Assembly: GCA_017644185.1 (NCBI GenBank)
Contig: JAEPMA010000008.1
Coordinates: forward strand, 124,001 to 188,000
From: Rhodospirillales bacterium
Lineage (GTDB): Bacteria; Pseudomonadota; Alphaproteobacteria; Rhodospirillales; Casp-alpha2
DNA: 64,000 bases
Direction: 5' to 3'
Each line of letters begins with the position of its first letter. The stretch's first letter is position 1. The notes below the pieces were generated by a model, which was given only the letters and a program-made list of their open reading frames with translations, made no database searches and was not told the origin of the DNA. This document shows positions 46,802-56,295 of this stretch, in pieces. Made by a program: the position numbers and the translations under genes.

Positions 46802-47116
46802 TCAGGCGGCGGCGCTGTATCCTTCAGACGGGATCATCCCGTCTTTCTCCGCATCGAAGAACACACGATGTAAGCGGGAGAAGCGGATCACCCGCATGAC
46901 GCCTTCGCGGACGCGCGCCAGCTTGAAGCTGCGTCCGGACACGCGGGCCGCCTGAAGGACTTCGACAAGACCGGCAAGGCCGGCGCTGTCAATTCGATAG
47001 ACGTCGGACATATCGACGACGAGACCGTCGCTGTCGGTCAGGGAATTCAAAAGCAACTGTCGGGTTTCGTTGATGCGGCGGAAATCGAGATCGCCAGAGA
47101 CGCGGATCGTTTGCAT
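46802..47116 (-). CDS. STAS-domain protein (anti-sigma-antagonist-like)
   Basis: 104 residues from the ATG at 47116 (GGGAGG 5 bases upstream). It is a lone STAS domain: QTIRVSGDLDFRRINETRQ, GLVVDMSDVYRIDSAGLAGL. The serine in RIDSAGL stands where SpoIIAA/RsbV-type proteins are phosphorylated. No anti-sigma kinase or phosphatase is encoded beside it, but the next gene upstream encodes a histidine kinase, 106 bases away. A role in partner switching or as a scaffold is inferred. Confidence 0.8.
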   Translation of the reverse strand: MQTIRVSGDLDFRRINETRQLLLNSLTDSDGLVVDMSDVYRIDSAGLAGLVEVLQAARVSGRSFKLARVREGVMRVIRFSRLHRVFFDAEKDGMIPSEGYSAAA

Positions 47117-47222
47117 GACACCCTCCCATCGGGCTGTGACCGGGCGGTTTGCACCCGGGTCCTGCTGTGCGGACGATTGCATGATCGAACGGGATTGCGG
47201 CCGGCGTTTGCCCGAAAAAAGG

Positions 47223-48644
<1,422 letters not shown>

Positions 48645-48855
48645 TCAAGCGTCCGGTCGTCGATAACGGGCTGCAAAACATGCCGGTTTCAGCATTTTCA
48701 CGCATCTGAAATTAGGTTCGGCGCAAACCTTATTTAATGCACGCAATACGAGTATAAAGCGGCTTTCACGAGCGGAAACAGCAGCCTAGAACCGGCCAGC
48801 CGACGACCGCGTCAACCACGGATGCGGGAATCCCTTAGATCGGCATGTCTCCCGC

Positions 48856-50595
48856 TCAGGCGGCGCTTTCATCCAGCAGCGTTTCGCCCGGCTTGACCCG
48901 CGAGAAATCGACCGGCTCCGTGCCGAGCGTGATTTCGTCGTCCTTCAGGCGGACGACGGTATAGGTCGAATTCTCGAGATCGCGGACGTCCGGATAGTCG
49001 GCACGAAAATGCGCCCCACGGCTGTCTTCGCGGGCCGTGGCGGCGGCGACAACCGATTTCGAGACCAAGATCAGGTTCTTGAGATTGAGCCAGTCATGCC
49101 AGGTTAGGTTATAAGCGAGGTTGTCGCCTGAAACGCCGATCGTGTCGAGCTCCGCGTCCAGTTCGTCGAGCGTGCCCTTGGCGCGGGCGAGGCTCGCGGC
49201 ATCGCGGACGATACCGGCGTCTTCCCACATATGCTCCCAAAGCTTGGTACGGACCTGATCGATCTTGGCCGCTGGGCGTTCGAGCGGCTGGGTGCAGAGG
49301 CGCACCGCCGCATCGATCGCTTCCCGGTCGGGATCGACAAGAGTGGCATTCGGTTTGATGTCTTTGGCGATCGTGTCGCCGGCGATCCCGCCGAACACGG
49401 TCGAGTTGGCGACACCGTTACCCCCCAGCCGGTTGGCGCCGTGCACACCACCTGTGTCTTCCCCCGCCGCATAAAGACCGGGGATTTCGGTCGTGCAATC
49501 GGGCTCGAACACGACCCCACCCATCATGTAGTGCGCCGTCGGCACCACTTCGACATTGCCGCCGACAAGATCGAAACCGCAGTCGGCGCAGCGTTCGACC
49601 ATGCCCTTGAAGCTCTTCTTCACCATCGACGGGTCGAGGTGCTTCATGGTGATGTAGAGGCCGCCGTGTTTGGCCGTCACACCGTTGCGCATTTCCTGGA
49701 ACATACCCCGGCTGACGATGTCGCGGGTCGCACGCTCACCACGTTCGTCGTACTTGTGCATGAAGCGTTCGAGGTTGCCATCCAGCAGATGCCCGCCTGC
49801 GCCGCGCAAACCCTCCTCGATGATGGTGCCGGTAATCCGCGTATCCTCGCCGGCGATCAGGCCGGTCGGATGGAACTGCACCATCTCCATGTCTCTTAAC
49901 GTGAGGCCGAGCCTAAGCGACATCGCCATCCCGTCGCAGGTCTTGTCGCCACTGGGGGTGTGATACTTGTACATCGTCGGACCGCCACCCGTCGCCAGAA
50001 GGACGGCGCTGGCCCGCACCAACCTGAACGCGCCCGAGCGCATGTCGATCATCAACACGCCGGCAATCCGCGAGCCGTCCTTGGACGGGATAAGAGCCAC
50101 GGCGCGGTGGTCTTCCATCCGCTTGATATCCCGCGCCCAGACTTGTTCGGCAAGGCGGTTGATAATCTCGATCCCGGTCAGATCACCCTTGTGCACCGTT
50201 CTATCGAAGGTTTGTCCGGCGAACGCTTTCTGGTGAACGGTGCCGTCCGGGTTTCGGTCGAAATAACAACCGAGTTCGTTTTCGAGTTCGCGGATACGGA
50301 CCTGCGCCTGCTCGACGAGCGTCCACGCCAGGTCCTGGCGATTGATCCACTTGCCACCCTCGACGGTATCCATGAAATGCCGCTCGGTGCTGTCACCGGG
50401 CGCGATGGCGACGTTGTAGCCGCCCTGCACCATGCGCGTGCAGCCACATTTCCCGAGCAATCCCTTGACCGCGACCGTGACTTCGAGCTCCGGGTTGGCC
50501 GCCTTGGCGTGTAATGCGCCGAACAGGCCGGCACCGCCGGAGCCGAGAATCAAGACGTCGGTTTTCAGTTCTTCGATCTGGATGTTCGTGGACAT
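48856..50595 (-). CDS. fumarate reductase/succinate dehydrogenase-like flavoprotein
   Basis: 579 residues from the ATG at 50595, one base after the permease stop. FAD dinucleotide motif DVLILGSGGAGLFGALHAKA. Dicarboxylate-site residues are seen in MEMVQFHPTGL, EEGLRGAGGHLLDG, PTAHYMMGGVVFEPDC and GANRLGGNGVANSTVFGG. The usual covalent-FAD histidine (S-H-T-x-A-A-x-G-G) is replaced: the segment reads KCGCTRMVQGGYN, with C52 aligned to the histidine, so FAD is probably bound non-covalently. It is last in an operon with its iron-sulfur and membrane subunits. The true substrate could be fumarate/succinate or a methyl- or other substituted dicarboxylate. Confidence 0.85.
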   Translation of the reverse strand: MSTNIQIEELKTDVLILGSGGAGLFGALHAKAANPELEVTVAVKGLLGKCGCTRMVQGGYNVAIAPGDSTERHFMDTVEGGKWINRQDLAWTLVEQAQVRIRELENELGCYFDRNPDGTVHQKAFAGQTFDRTVHKGDLTGIEIINRLAEQVWARDIKRMEDHRAVALIPSKDGSRIAGVLMIDMRSGAFRLVRASAVLLATGGGPTMYKYHTPSGDKTCDGMAMSLRLGLTLRDMEMVQFHPTGLIAGEDTRITGTIIEEGLRGAGGHLLDGNLERFMHKYDERGERATRDIVSRGMFQEMRNGVTAKHGGLYITMKHLDPSMVKKSFKGMVERCADCGFDLVGGNVEVVPTAHYMMGGVVFEPDCTTEIPGLYAAGEDTGGVHGANRLGGNGVANSTVFGGIAGDTIAKDIKPNATLVDPDREAIDAAVRLCTQPLERPAAKIDQVRTKLWEHMWEDAGIVRDAASLARAKGTLDELDAELDTIGVSGDNLAYNLTWHDWLNLKNLILVSKSVVAAATAREDSRGAHFRADYPDVRDLENSTYTVVRLKDDEITLGTEPVDFSRVKPGETLLDESAA

Positions 50596-50596
50596 G

Positions 50597-51334
50597 TCAG
50601 CGTCCTCCCGGATTAAAAAGCAGCAACGCGCCGGCACCGATCAAGAGTGCCAGCACACATTGTCTGAAACGTTTATCGTCGAAATGGCCGTACAGCCTGA
50701 CACCGACCCACGCGCCAAGCGCGATCGCAGGCACGGCGATGGCGAAGCGTGTCCCGGTCTCGGCGGTGACCAGTCCACCGGCCGCCAGCCAGCCGAGGGC
50801 CATGCCGTGCATGGCCAGGATATAGGGTTGTGTCACGCCCCGCGCCTGCTCGCGCGACCAGCCGCGCTGCGTGCACCAGATGGCGGGGATAAAACCGGAA
50901 AGTCCGGCGAAGCCCCCCATCACACCGCCGATCCAACCGATGAAACCATCGAGCGGACGCCCGCCCTTCTTGATGACGGGCAGGTTCGAAAGCATCAGCA
51001 TCACCACGCCGTAAACGATCAATCCACCACCTGCCACCAGCTTGAACGTCGCCGGATCGATGACTTTCAACAACTGCGCCCCGATGGGGACACCGACAGC
51101 CCCCCCAATCAAGAACGGCAAGAGATGCCTAAAATCGAGATGCCCCTTCATCATGACCAGCATCACCGCATGCATGACGAAGAAACAGGCGACGATCAGG
51201 GGGACGGCCTCGGACGGCTGAAAGAACTGCAACCAGATGGCGGCCGCCACCAGCGCATCGCCGAAACCGGCAGCCCCGGCGACAAAGGACGCCGCCAATG
51301 CCCCCGACAGGATGATGGCGATTTCAGGTCCCAT
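50597..51334 (-). CDS. TauE/SafE-family permease within the Frd-like operon
   Basis: 245 residues with about seven to eight membrane segments. Family features are GALAASFVAGAAGFGDALVA and the second-half counterpart FIGWIGGVMGGFAGLSGFIP (two-fold repeat with G-x-G/F-G motifs). Proteins of this family export or import sulfite, sulfoacetate and other organic anions. It overlaps the membrane-anchor gene upstream by 11 bases and leaves a single base before the flavoprotein gene, so it is translated as part of the complex's operon. Its substrate may be that of the oxidoreductase, or a product. Confidence 0.85.
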   Translation of the reverse strand: MGPEIAIILSGALAASFVAGAAGFGDALVAAAIWLQFFQPSEAVPLIVACFFVMHAVMLVMMKGHLDFRHLLPFLIGGAVGVPIGAQLLKVIDPATFKLVAGGGLIVYGVVMLMLSNLPVIKKGGRPLDGFIGWIGGVMGGFAGLSGFIPAIWCTQRGWSREQARGVTQPYILAMHGMALGWLAAGGLVTAETGTRFAIAVPAIALGAWVGVRLYGHFDDKRFRQCVLALLIGAGALLLFNPGGR

Positions 51335-51668
51335 TGAGCAGGAAGATCAGACCGGTACAAAGCGCGATACCGGCGCCGACGGCGACGGCGATGCGCGAGC
51401 TTTCCCGCGTACCGATGAATTCGAGCGCCAGAAGGCGAAGCCCTCCCGTCAGGTGCGCAGCCAATAAAACCACGAGCCCCGTCTCCATGATCTTGGCGAA
51501 CGGTGTCGCCGACCAGCTCAGAAACCCGTCCATCGCGGCGGTGCCTTCGATGGCGAGGCCTAAAACATAGAAATGCGCTGGCAGGAACAACGCCAACAGT
51601 AAGCCCGAGATCCGATGAAGCACGAACGCCCAATAATGCGGATGATTGCGGTGCGCCCCTTTTTTCAC
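51324..51668 (-). CDS. Frd/Sdh-like membrane anchor subunit (second)
   Basis: 114 residues from a GTG at 51668 that overlaps the preceding stop by 4 bases (GTGA) and has GGGAG 7 bases upstream; a longer frame to 51734 is less likely. Three membrane segments; SdhC-type motif HYWAFVLHRISGLLLALFLP and a second histidine in LLAAHLTGGLRLLALEF, where SdhC/SdhD proteins place haem b ligands. It forms the quinone-reactive membrane anchor together with the 118-residue subunit. Confidence 0.8.
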   Translation of the reverse strand: MKKGAHRNHPHYWAFVLHRISGLLLALFLPAHFYVLGLAIEGTAAMDGFLSWSATPFAKIMETGLVVLLAAHLTGGLRLLALEFIGTRESSRIAVAVGAGIALCTGLIFLLNGT

Positions 51669-52021
51669 AGCGACGCTCCCGCCTGATAAAGCCCGATGAT
51701 GGCGCGGAACCCCATCACCAAAATAATCAGACAAAGCACCGCCATGATCATGTGCGTCATCTTCTGGCTCAGGTTCGTCATCTCATTCAGGATCGTGCGC
51801 ACGCCGATCGGCGCATGAACGGCAACGGCGACGATGAACACCGCATAGAACACGAACCACAATACATTCCCCGAGACACGGGTGATGATCTCGGCGGCGC
51901 TGAGACCGTCCTGAACGGCGTAGATGATCATCCCCAGGTGAATGAGCACGCAAAGGCCGAGCACGGCCGCGGACAACCGCTGCCAAACCCAGAGCTTGGT
52001 TTCGACGCGAGCGCTTGCCAT
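51665..52021 (-). CDS. Frd/Sdh-like membrane anchor subunit (first)
   Basis: 118 residues, three membrane segments. VWQRLSAAVLGLCVLIHLGM and VAVAVHAPIGVRTILNEMTN contain histidines in positions suited to haem b ligation, with the R-x-S pattern of quinone-site SdhC proteins. The start codon overlaps the stop of the iron-sulfur subunit gene (TGATG). Whether this or the next subunit corresponds to SdhC or SdhD is unclear. Confidence 0.8.
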   Translation of the reverse strand: MASARVETKLWVWQRLSAAVLGLCVLIHLGMIIYAVQDGLSAAEIITRVSGNVLWFVFYAVFIVAVAVHAPIGVRTILNEMTNLSQKMTHMIMAVLCLIILVMGFRAIIGLYQAGASL

Positions 52022-52749
52022 CAGTCGTCGCCGCCCAGCAATCCCTTGAGCGCGGCCTTCGCCGTTTCCCGCTTAAGACCTGCAATCGAATGCGTCGGGC
52101 TCAGGTGTTTCGGACAGTGCTCGACGCAGCCCTGTTGAGAATGACACGCGTGACAGCCCGCATCGCCGGCGACGGCGGCGAGGCGCACATCATTACCACC
52201 ATCCCGCTCGTCGTTGACCAGGGTCCAGGCGCGGTTGAGCGCGGCCGGCCCCAGATAGTCCTTGTTCCAGTCGACGATATCGCACGCTGCGTAACAGACC
52301 CCACACCCGATACATTCGATCCCGGCCGACGCCTGTTTGCGCTTCTTATCATCCGGTTTGATGAAATCGAAGTCGTCGTCGCGGGTCTTGGTCGGGTGGA
52401 ACTTACCCTCCGCGCGGTTCATCTTGTCGAAGAACTCGGTCATCTCGCAGGCGAGATCCTTGACCACCTGCAGATTCCTGAGCGGCGCCACTTCCAAAGT
52501 GCCGTCGCCGGCGACCTTGTCGACGTGGGTCCGGCACGTCCAGCGCGGGCGGCCGTTCACCGTCATGGCGCACGACCCGCAAACCCCGACCCGGCAGGCG
52601 AAGCGGTAGCTCAGCGTCGGATCGATATTGCGCTGGATATAAGTGATGACGTCGAGGACGGTCTGCGACGGTTGCCGCGGCACCTCGAATGTCTGGAACT
52701 CGCCTTCTTCGGCGCCGCGCCAGACGGATACTTGGATGGTGTTGCTCAT
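52021..52749 (-). CDS. Frd/Sdh-like iron-sulfur subunit
   Basis: 242 residues with all expected cluster ligands: [2Fe-2S] in FACRVGVCGSCAM...WTC, and the [4Fe-4S] and [3Fe-4S] cysteines in CIGCGVCYAACD and CHSQQGCVEHCPKHLSP. It carries electrons between the flavoprotein and the membrane quinone. It is the first gene of the five-gene operon, in the order B-anchor-anchor-permease-A. Normal SdhA/FrdA-first order is thus reversed. An AT-rich region with a perfect -10 box and inverted repeats lies upstream. Confidence 0.92.
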   Translation of the reverse strand: MSNTIQVSVWRGAEEGEFQTFEVPRQPSQTVLDVITYIQRNIDPTLSYRFACRVGVCGSCAMTVNGRPRWTCRTHVDKVAGDGTLEVAPLRNLQVVKDLACEMTEFFDKMNRAEGKFHPTKTRDDDFDFIKPDDKKRKQASAGIECIGCGVCYAACDIVDWNKDYLGPAALNRAWTLVNDERDGGNDVRLAAVAGDAGCHACHSQQGCVEHCPKHLSPTHSIAGLKRETAKAALKGLLGGDD

Positions 52750-52792
52750 AGCCCGGTTATACGCCCATGGCCGGTCGCAAGCCAGTGAAAAG

Positions 52793-52840
52793 CATGAAAT
52801 TATATTGATTTATCATACAGATACTTGATTTTATTTCATG
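52793..52840 (-). promoter_or_regulatory. candidate promoter/operator of the Frd-like operon
   Basis: On the minus strand a perfect TATAAT (52804-52799) lies about 50 bases before the start codon at 52749 without a good -35. The inverted repeat CATGAAAT (52793-52800) / ATTTCATG (52833-52840) has one arm on the -10 box and the other near position -45. This AT-rich patch contrasts with the GC-rich surroundings. A regulator-controlled promoter is inferred. Confidence 0.5.
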
Positions 52841-52852
52841 TTATATTGGGCT

Positions 52853-53716
52853 TCATGCAGCACAGATCACGCACCCGAGAGCGTCTTTCGGATGCAACCA
52901 GGGCTGTCCTGCGCTTTCACGCACCTCTAGCCCGGCTTTTTCCCAACACGCGCGTGCTTTGTCCGCGTCCCCGCACTTGATGGCATAACCGGCGAAAAAC
53001 GGCGATCCGAAATCAACTTCGTCAAACGCATCGGGGAAGCGCGCCTTGAATGCATCCGGTGTATAGACGCCGAGCGCGCCGCCCGGGATCCTGACGCGGG
53101 CCACGCCCTTATCGGTGTCGAAGTCGTTCGCGTCGGCGAACGCCGCCAGGAACTTGACGGGGTCTGACGGGTCGGGGGCAACGACGAAAACCTCGTCGAC
53201 ACTTTCGGCGCCGTTGGCATGGGTCTGGTACTCGGTTTTCCAAAACAGATCCGGCCGCCACTGTTTGCAGGTGAAGAACCCCATGTCCGGCAGGCTCTCG
53301 TCACCGACGAAGGTCAACGAGAAACCGACGGTCTCCTCCCGCCCATCCGGCAGTTTGGCGAGACGTTGAAAGTCGAAGGGATTGTAGATGCGCAGACCCT
53401 TCTTCAAAAACTCTTCGCGGTCCGCCACTTCGTCGGAACTCTGCAGGACGAGCATCGACATCCCGTTCCTCGATCTCAGGAAATCCCTGTTGAACGCCGC
53501 AAACGAAAAATCGTCCCCCGACGCCTCGGTGATGTCTTCCGGTTTCGTCACCGCGAGCACTTCGAGAAAGCATCCCTTTAACTGTGCAAGCGTATTGCCC
53601 GTCCCGAACGGGTGTTGCGCCGGTGGGGTCATCGTGAAGCCGAGCGCTTCATAATCCGCGCGCGCTTTTTTCAAGTCGCCAACGCATAAAACGAGATGAT
53701 CTATTCCTCGGGGCAT
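52853..53716 (-). CDS. VOC (glyoxalase/dioxygenase-fold) protein
   Basis: 287 residues from the ATG at 53716. The N-terminus GIDHLVLCVGDLKKARADYE, followed by FTMTPPAQHPFGTGNTLAQL, is the glyoxalase-like (PF13468-type) pattern, with metal-ligand candidates in the first beta strand (H) and later acidic residues. A second VOC-like half is suggested by VDEVFVVAPDPSDPVKFLAA and FAGYAIKCGDADKARACWEK. The reaction cannot be predicted. It ends about 100 bases upstream of the Frd-like operon, same strand, and is divergent from the enolase-superfamily gene. Confidence 0.8.
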   Translation of the reverse strand: MPRGIDHLVLCVGDLKKARADYEALGFTMTPPAQHPFGTGNTLAQLKGCFLEVLAVTKPEDITEASGDDFSFAAFNRDFLRSRNGMSMLVLQSSDEVADREEFLKKGLRIYNPFDFQRLAKLPDGREETVGFSLTFVGDESLPDMGFFTCKQWRPDLFWKTEYQTHANGAESVDEVFVVAPDPSDPVKFLAAFADANDFDTDKGVARVRIPGGALGVYTPDAFKARFPDAFDEVDFGSPFFAGYAIKCGDADKARACWEKAGLEVRESAGQPWLHPKDALGCVICAA

Positions 53717-53810
53717 GACCGGGCCTTTCGTGTCTAATATGCTCGGCGATGTTAGGGAGCCGTCGCGCTGGTGACAACCGGCGCATATGACGGAATCAGG
53801 GAGAATGAAC

Positions 53811-54887
53811 ATGCCGACTGACCGTATCGCCGGGATACGTCTTGAACGCCTGCAACTACCGTTGACGATCCCCTACAAGCTCGCCTTCGGGCCGGTAACC
53901 GCTTTCGACACGGTCATCGCCGAAGTGATCGACACGGATGGAAATACGGGACTGGGTGAGGCGACGATCCTGACCGGCTACACCCCCGAAACCATCGCGG
54001 GGTGCTGGCAGTCGATACAAGAGATCGCGCGGGGTCTGACCGGCCGCACGTTCGAAGAAGCGAAGACCGTCGCCTTCAAGCACCACCACGACGCACCGTT
54101 CACCGTCACGGCGCTGGTCACCGCCATCGAGATGCTGGAACGCCACCCGATACTGCTGCCGGACGACGATATCGACGTCCCGCTTTTGGCGATCCTGAGC
54201 GCCACCGACGAGAAAGGTATCGTCAAGGAAGTCGCCGCGCACGCCGCCGCCGGCTACAAGACGATCAAGGTCAAGATCGGCTGGGACGTCGACGACGATC
54301 TGAAGCGCACCGCGTTCATTCAGTCCTGCCTCCCCGACGGGGTCAGCATCCGCATCGACGGCAACCAGGGCTATTCGAAAGAAGACGGCGTCAAATACGC
54401 ATCGCGCGTCGACCCCAAAAACGTGGAATTGCTGGAGCAGCCCTGCCACATGGACGATTGGGATGCGTCGAAAGCCATCGTGGCGGCCACCAACGTGCCG
54501 TTCATGCTGGATGAAAGCATCTACGGCGAGCGCGAAATCGAACGCGCCGCGGACATGGGCGGCGTCAGTTACATCAAACTCAAACTGATGAAGGCCGGCA
54601 GCATCGACAATTTGATGAAGCAACTTCAACTGATCCGTGACCTAGGCATGAAGCCCGTCCTCGGCAACGGCGTCGCCGCCGACCTTGGTTGTTGGATGGA
54701 ATGTTGTGTCGCCCATCGAATGATCGATAATGCAGGCGAAATGAACGGCTTTCTGAAACCCACCCAAGCACTCTTCCAAAACCCGATGCGCGTCACGTTC
54801 GGGAGCGTCCGGCTACCCGCCGCGTTGCCCGCACTTGTGGAGCACGAGCGTTTCATCATCGACACTGCCTTCATCGGCGAGTGCTGA
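53811..54887 (+). CDS. enolase-superfamily enzyme, muconate-lactonizing (MLE) subgroup
   Basis: 358 residues from the ATG at 53811 (AGGGAG 8 bases upstream). Capping domain: LTIPYKLAFGPVTAFDTVIA and GLGEATILTGYTPE. Barrel residues of the MLE subgroup: KxK in AAGYKTIKVKIGWD, metal ligands D in IRIDGNQGYS, E in VELLEQPC and D in PFMLDESIYG, and the opposite catalytic Lys in SYIKLKLMKAG. Members are cycloisomerases, epimerases, racemases or dehydratases of carboxylates. It is not the canonical methylaspartate ammonia-lyase type. It is followed after 3 bases by a TauE permease gene, so the permease may import its substrate. Confidence 0.88.
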   Translation: MPTDRIAGIRLERLQLPLTIPYKLAFGPVTAFDTVIAEVIDTDGNTGLGEATILTGYTPETIAGCWQSIQEIARGLTGRTFEEAKTVAFKHHHDAPFTVTALVTAIEMLERHPILLPDDDIDVPLLAILSATDEKGIVKEVAAHAAAGYKTIKVKIGWDVDDDLKRTAFIQSCLPDGVSIRIDGNQGYSKEDGVKYASRVDPKNVELLEQPCHMDDWDASKAIVAATNVPFMLDESIYGEREIERAADMGGVSYIKLKLMKAGSIDNLMKQLQLIRDLGMKPVLGNGVAADLGCWMECCVAHRMIDNAGEMNGFLKPTQALFQNPMRVTFGSVRLPAALPALVEHERFIIDTAFIGEC

Positions 54888-54890
54888 ACC

Positions 54891-55649
54891 GTGTTCGGCC
54901 AGCCGACTGACATCGTCACGATTCTCGCCTTGTCGATTTTCTGCGGTGGCCTCGCCAAGGGGATCAGCGGTGTCGCGCTCCCGATCGTCACGCTCTCGAT
55001 TGCGCTCAATTTCGTCGAGCCGCGCATCGGCCTGACGATGCTGTGCTTCCCCATCGTCGTCACTAATGTGTGGCAGATGTTCGGCGCAGGTCCCATTACC
55101 AAACCGATCAAACGGTTCTGGCCATTGGCCGTCGTCTTTCTGATCTGTCTCTACATCGGTTCGCTTCTGATCACCGTCGTCGAGACCTGGGTCCTGTTCG
55201 CCGCTATCGGCGTCACGGCGCTGATTTTCTCATTATCGCAGTTCTACAAACCCGATGCCGCGCCCCTCAGTCCGCGCACCGAGAAAATTGCCGGCCCGAT
55301 TGTGGGTGCTGTGGCTGGCCTGATGGGCGGACTGACGACCGTCTGGGGGCCGCCGATCATGATGTTTCTGTTCATGCTCAGGATGGATAAGAATATGTGG
55401 GTGGCGTCGATTACCGGGCTGTACCTGCTGGGCGCCCTACCGCTCACGGTTTTCTACATCAACAATGGCCTGCTCGCGGGCAACATGATGTGGCTCTCCG
55501 CCGGTGCTTGTGTGCCCGCCATGGCGGGCATTCTGATCGGTGAGCGCATCCGCCGCTTCATCAACGAACAATTATTCCGCAAGCTGTTGCTGGCAACGAT
55601 CTTCATCGTCGGGCTCAACATGATCCGACGGGCTGTCATGGGAATGTAA
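54891..55649 (+). CDS. TauE/SafE-family permease (second)
   Basis: 252 residues from a GTG at 54891. Membrane segments with the family motifs LSIFCGGLAKGISGVALPIV and AGLMGGLTTVWGPPIMMFLF in the two halves. It is only 3 bases downstream of the enolase-superfamily gene, so translation is probably coupled. It differs clearly from the permease at 50597-51334, so it is not a recent duplicate. Confidence 0.87.
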   Translation: MFGQPTDIVTILALSIFCGGLAKGISGVALPIVTLSIALNFVEPRIGLTMLCFPIVVTNVWQMFGAGPITKPIKRFWPLAVVFLICLYIGSLLITVVETWVLFAAIGVTALIFSLSQFYKPDAAPLSPRTEKIAGPIVGAVAGLMGGLTTVWGPPIMMFLFMLRMDKNMWVASITGLYLLGALPLTVFYINNGLLAGNMMWLSAGACVPAMAGILIGERIRRFINEQLFRKLLLATIFIVGLNMIRRAVMGM

Positions 55650-55707
55650 GCTAGGGCGGTTATTGAATATCCTTGGATTGGCTTAGGTTAATCCACTGAT
55701 TGATTTC

Positions 55708-56292
55708 ATGTTCCGTGCGGGGGAGGACGGTTCGATTCAAAACGCCATGCGTATCGTCAACGTCGGCATTGACGACCTGTCGTCGGACCAAAGGAATGTC
55801 CACGCTTACTGGGACAGTTTGCGGAACGATCGCATTGCGCCGTCGTGGAGGGAAATCGAACTCGTCAAATTGCCGTCCAACCTCCTGCCCACGACCATGG
55901 TCGTCGATATCCGCGCGCCGCTCGAACAGAGCATCTTCCGTTACTGGGGCAGCAAGCTCACCGAAATCCACGGCGTGGACATGACGTCACGCCATCCCTA
56001 CGATCTGACGCCACCCGAATTTGGCAAACAACTCCTGACCGATCATCGCACGGTGATCGAACGAAAGCAGCCGATGGGGTGGCACTATTCCTTCCTCGCC
56101 GCCGGCGGTTACATGCACTCCCACGGATTGATCCGTCTTCCACTATCAAACGACAACGAGCAAATCAGTCACATCATCGTCGTCGCCGACTATTCACGCG
56201 AAGCACTAGAACTGATCCGCCTCCGCCGGGACAAACCGCCGAAGCTACGGGGCGGGACACCGAACAACCGCTGCACTGATAAAAAGATTTGA
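55708..56292 (+). CDS. PAS_5-type domain protein
   Basis: 194 residues from 55708; an ATG at 55747 is an alternative start. The segment PTTMVVDIRAPLEQSIFRYW, then GSKLTEIHGVDMTSRHPYDL and YMHSHGLIRLPLSNDNEQIS, matches the PAS_5 pattern common in Rhodospirillales and other alphaproteobacteria, a lone PAS-like sensory domain with no attached output. The C-terminus is basic and probably disordered. It ends 3 bases from the stop of the convergent glmE-like gene. Confidence 0.7.
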   Translation: MFRAGEDGSIQNAMRIVNVGIDDLSSDQRNVHAYWDSLRNDRIAPSWREIELVKLPSNLLPTTMVVDIRAPLEQSIFRYWGSKLTEIHGVDMTSRHPYDLTPPEFGKQLLTDHRTVIERKQPMGWHYSFLAAGGYMHSHGLIRLPLSNDNEQISHIIVVADYSREALELIRLRRDKPPKLRGGTPNNRCTDKKI

Positions 56293-56295
56293 CGG

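Noticed and set aside
53811-54887. Reading the enolase-superfamily enzyme as methylaspartate ammonia-lyase
   Set aside because: It carries the KxK...Lys arrangement of the MLE subgroup and is shorter than canonical methylaspartate ammonia-lyases; the idea is kept only as a testable hypothesis.
55731-55745. GGTTCGATTC, resembling a tRNA T-arm
   Set aside because: No flanking stem, anticodon arm or acceptor stem can be built around it.
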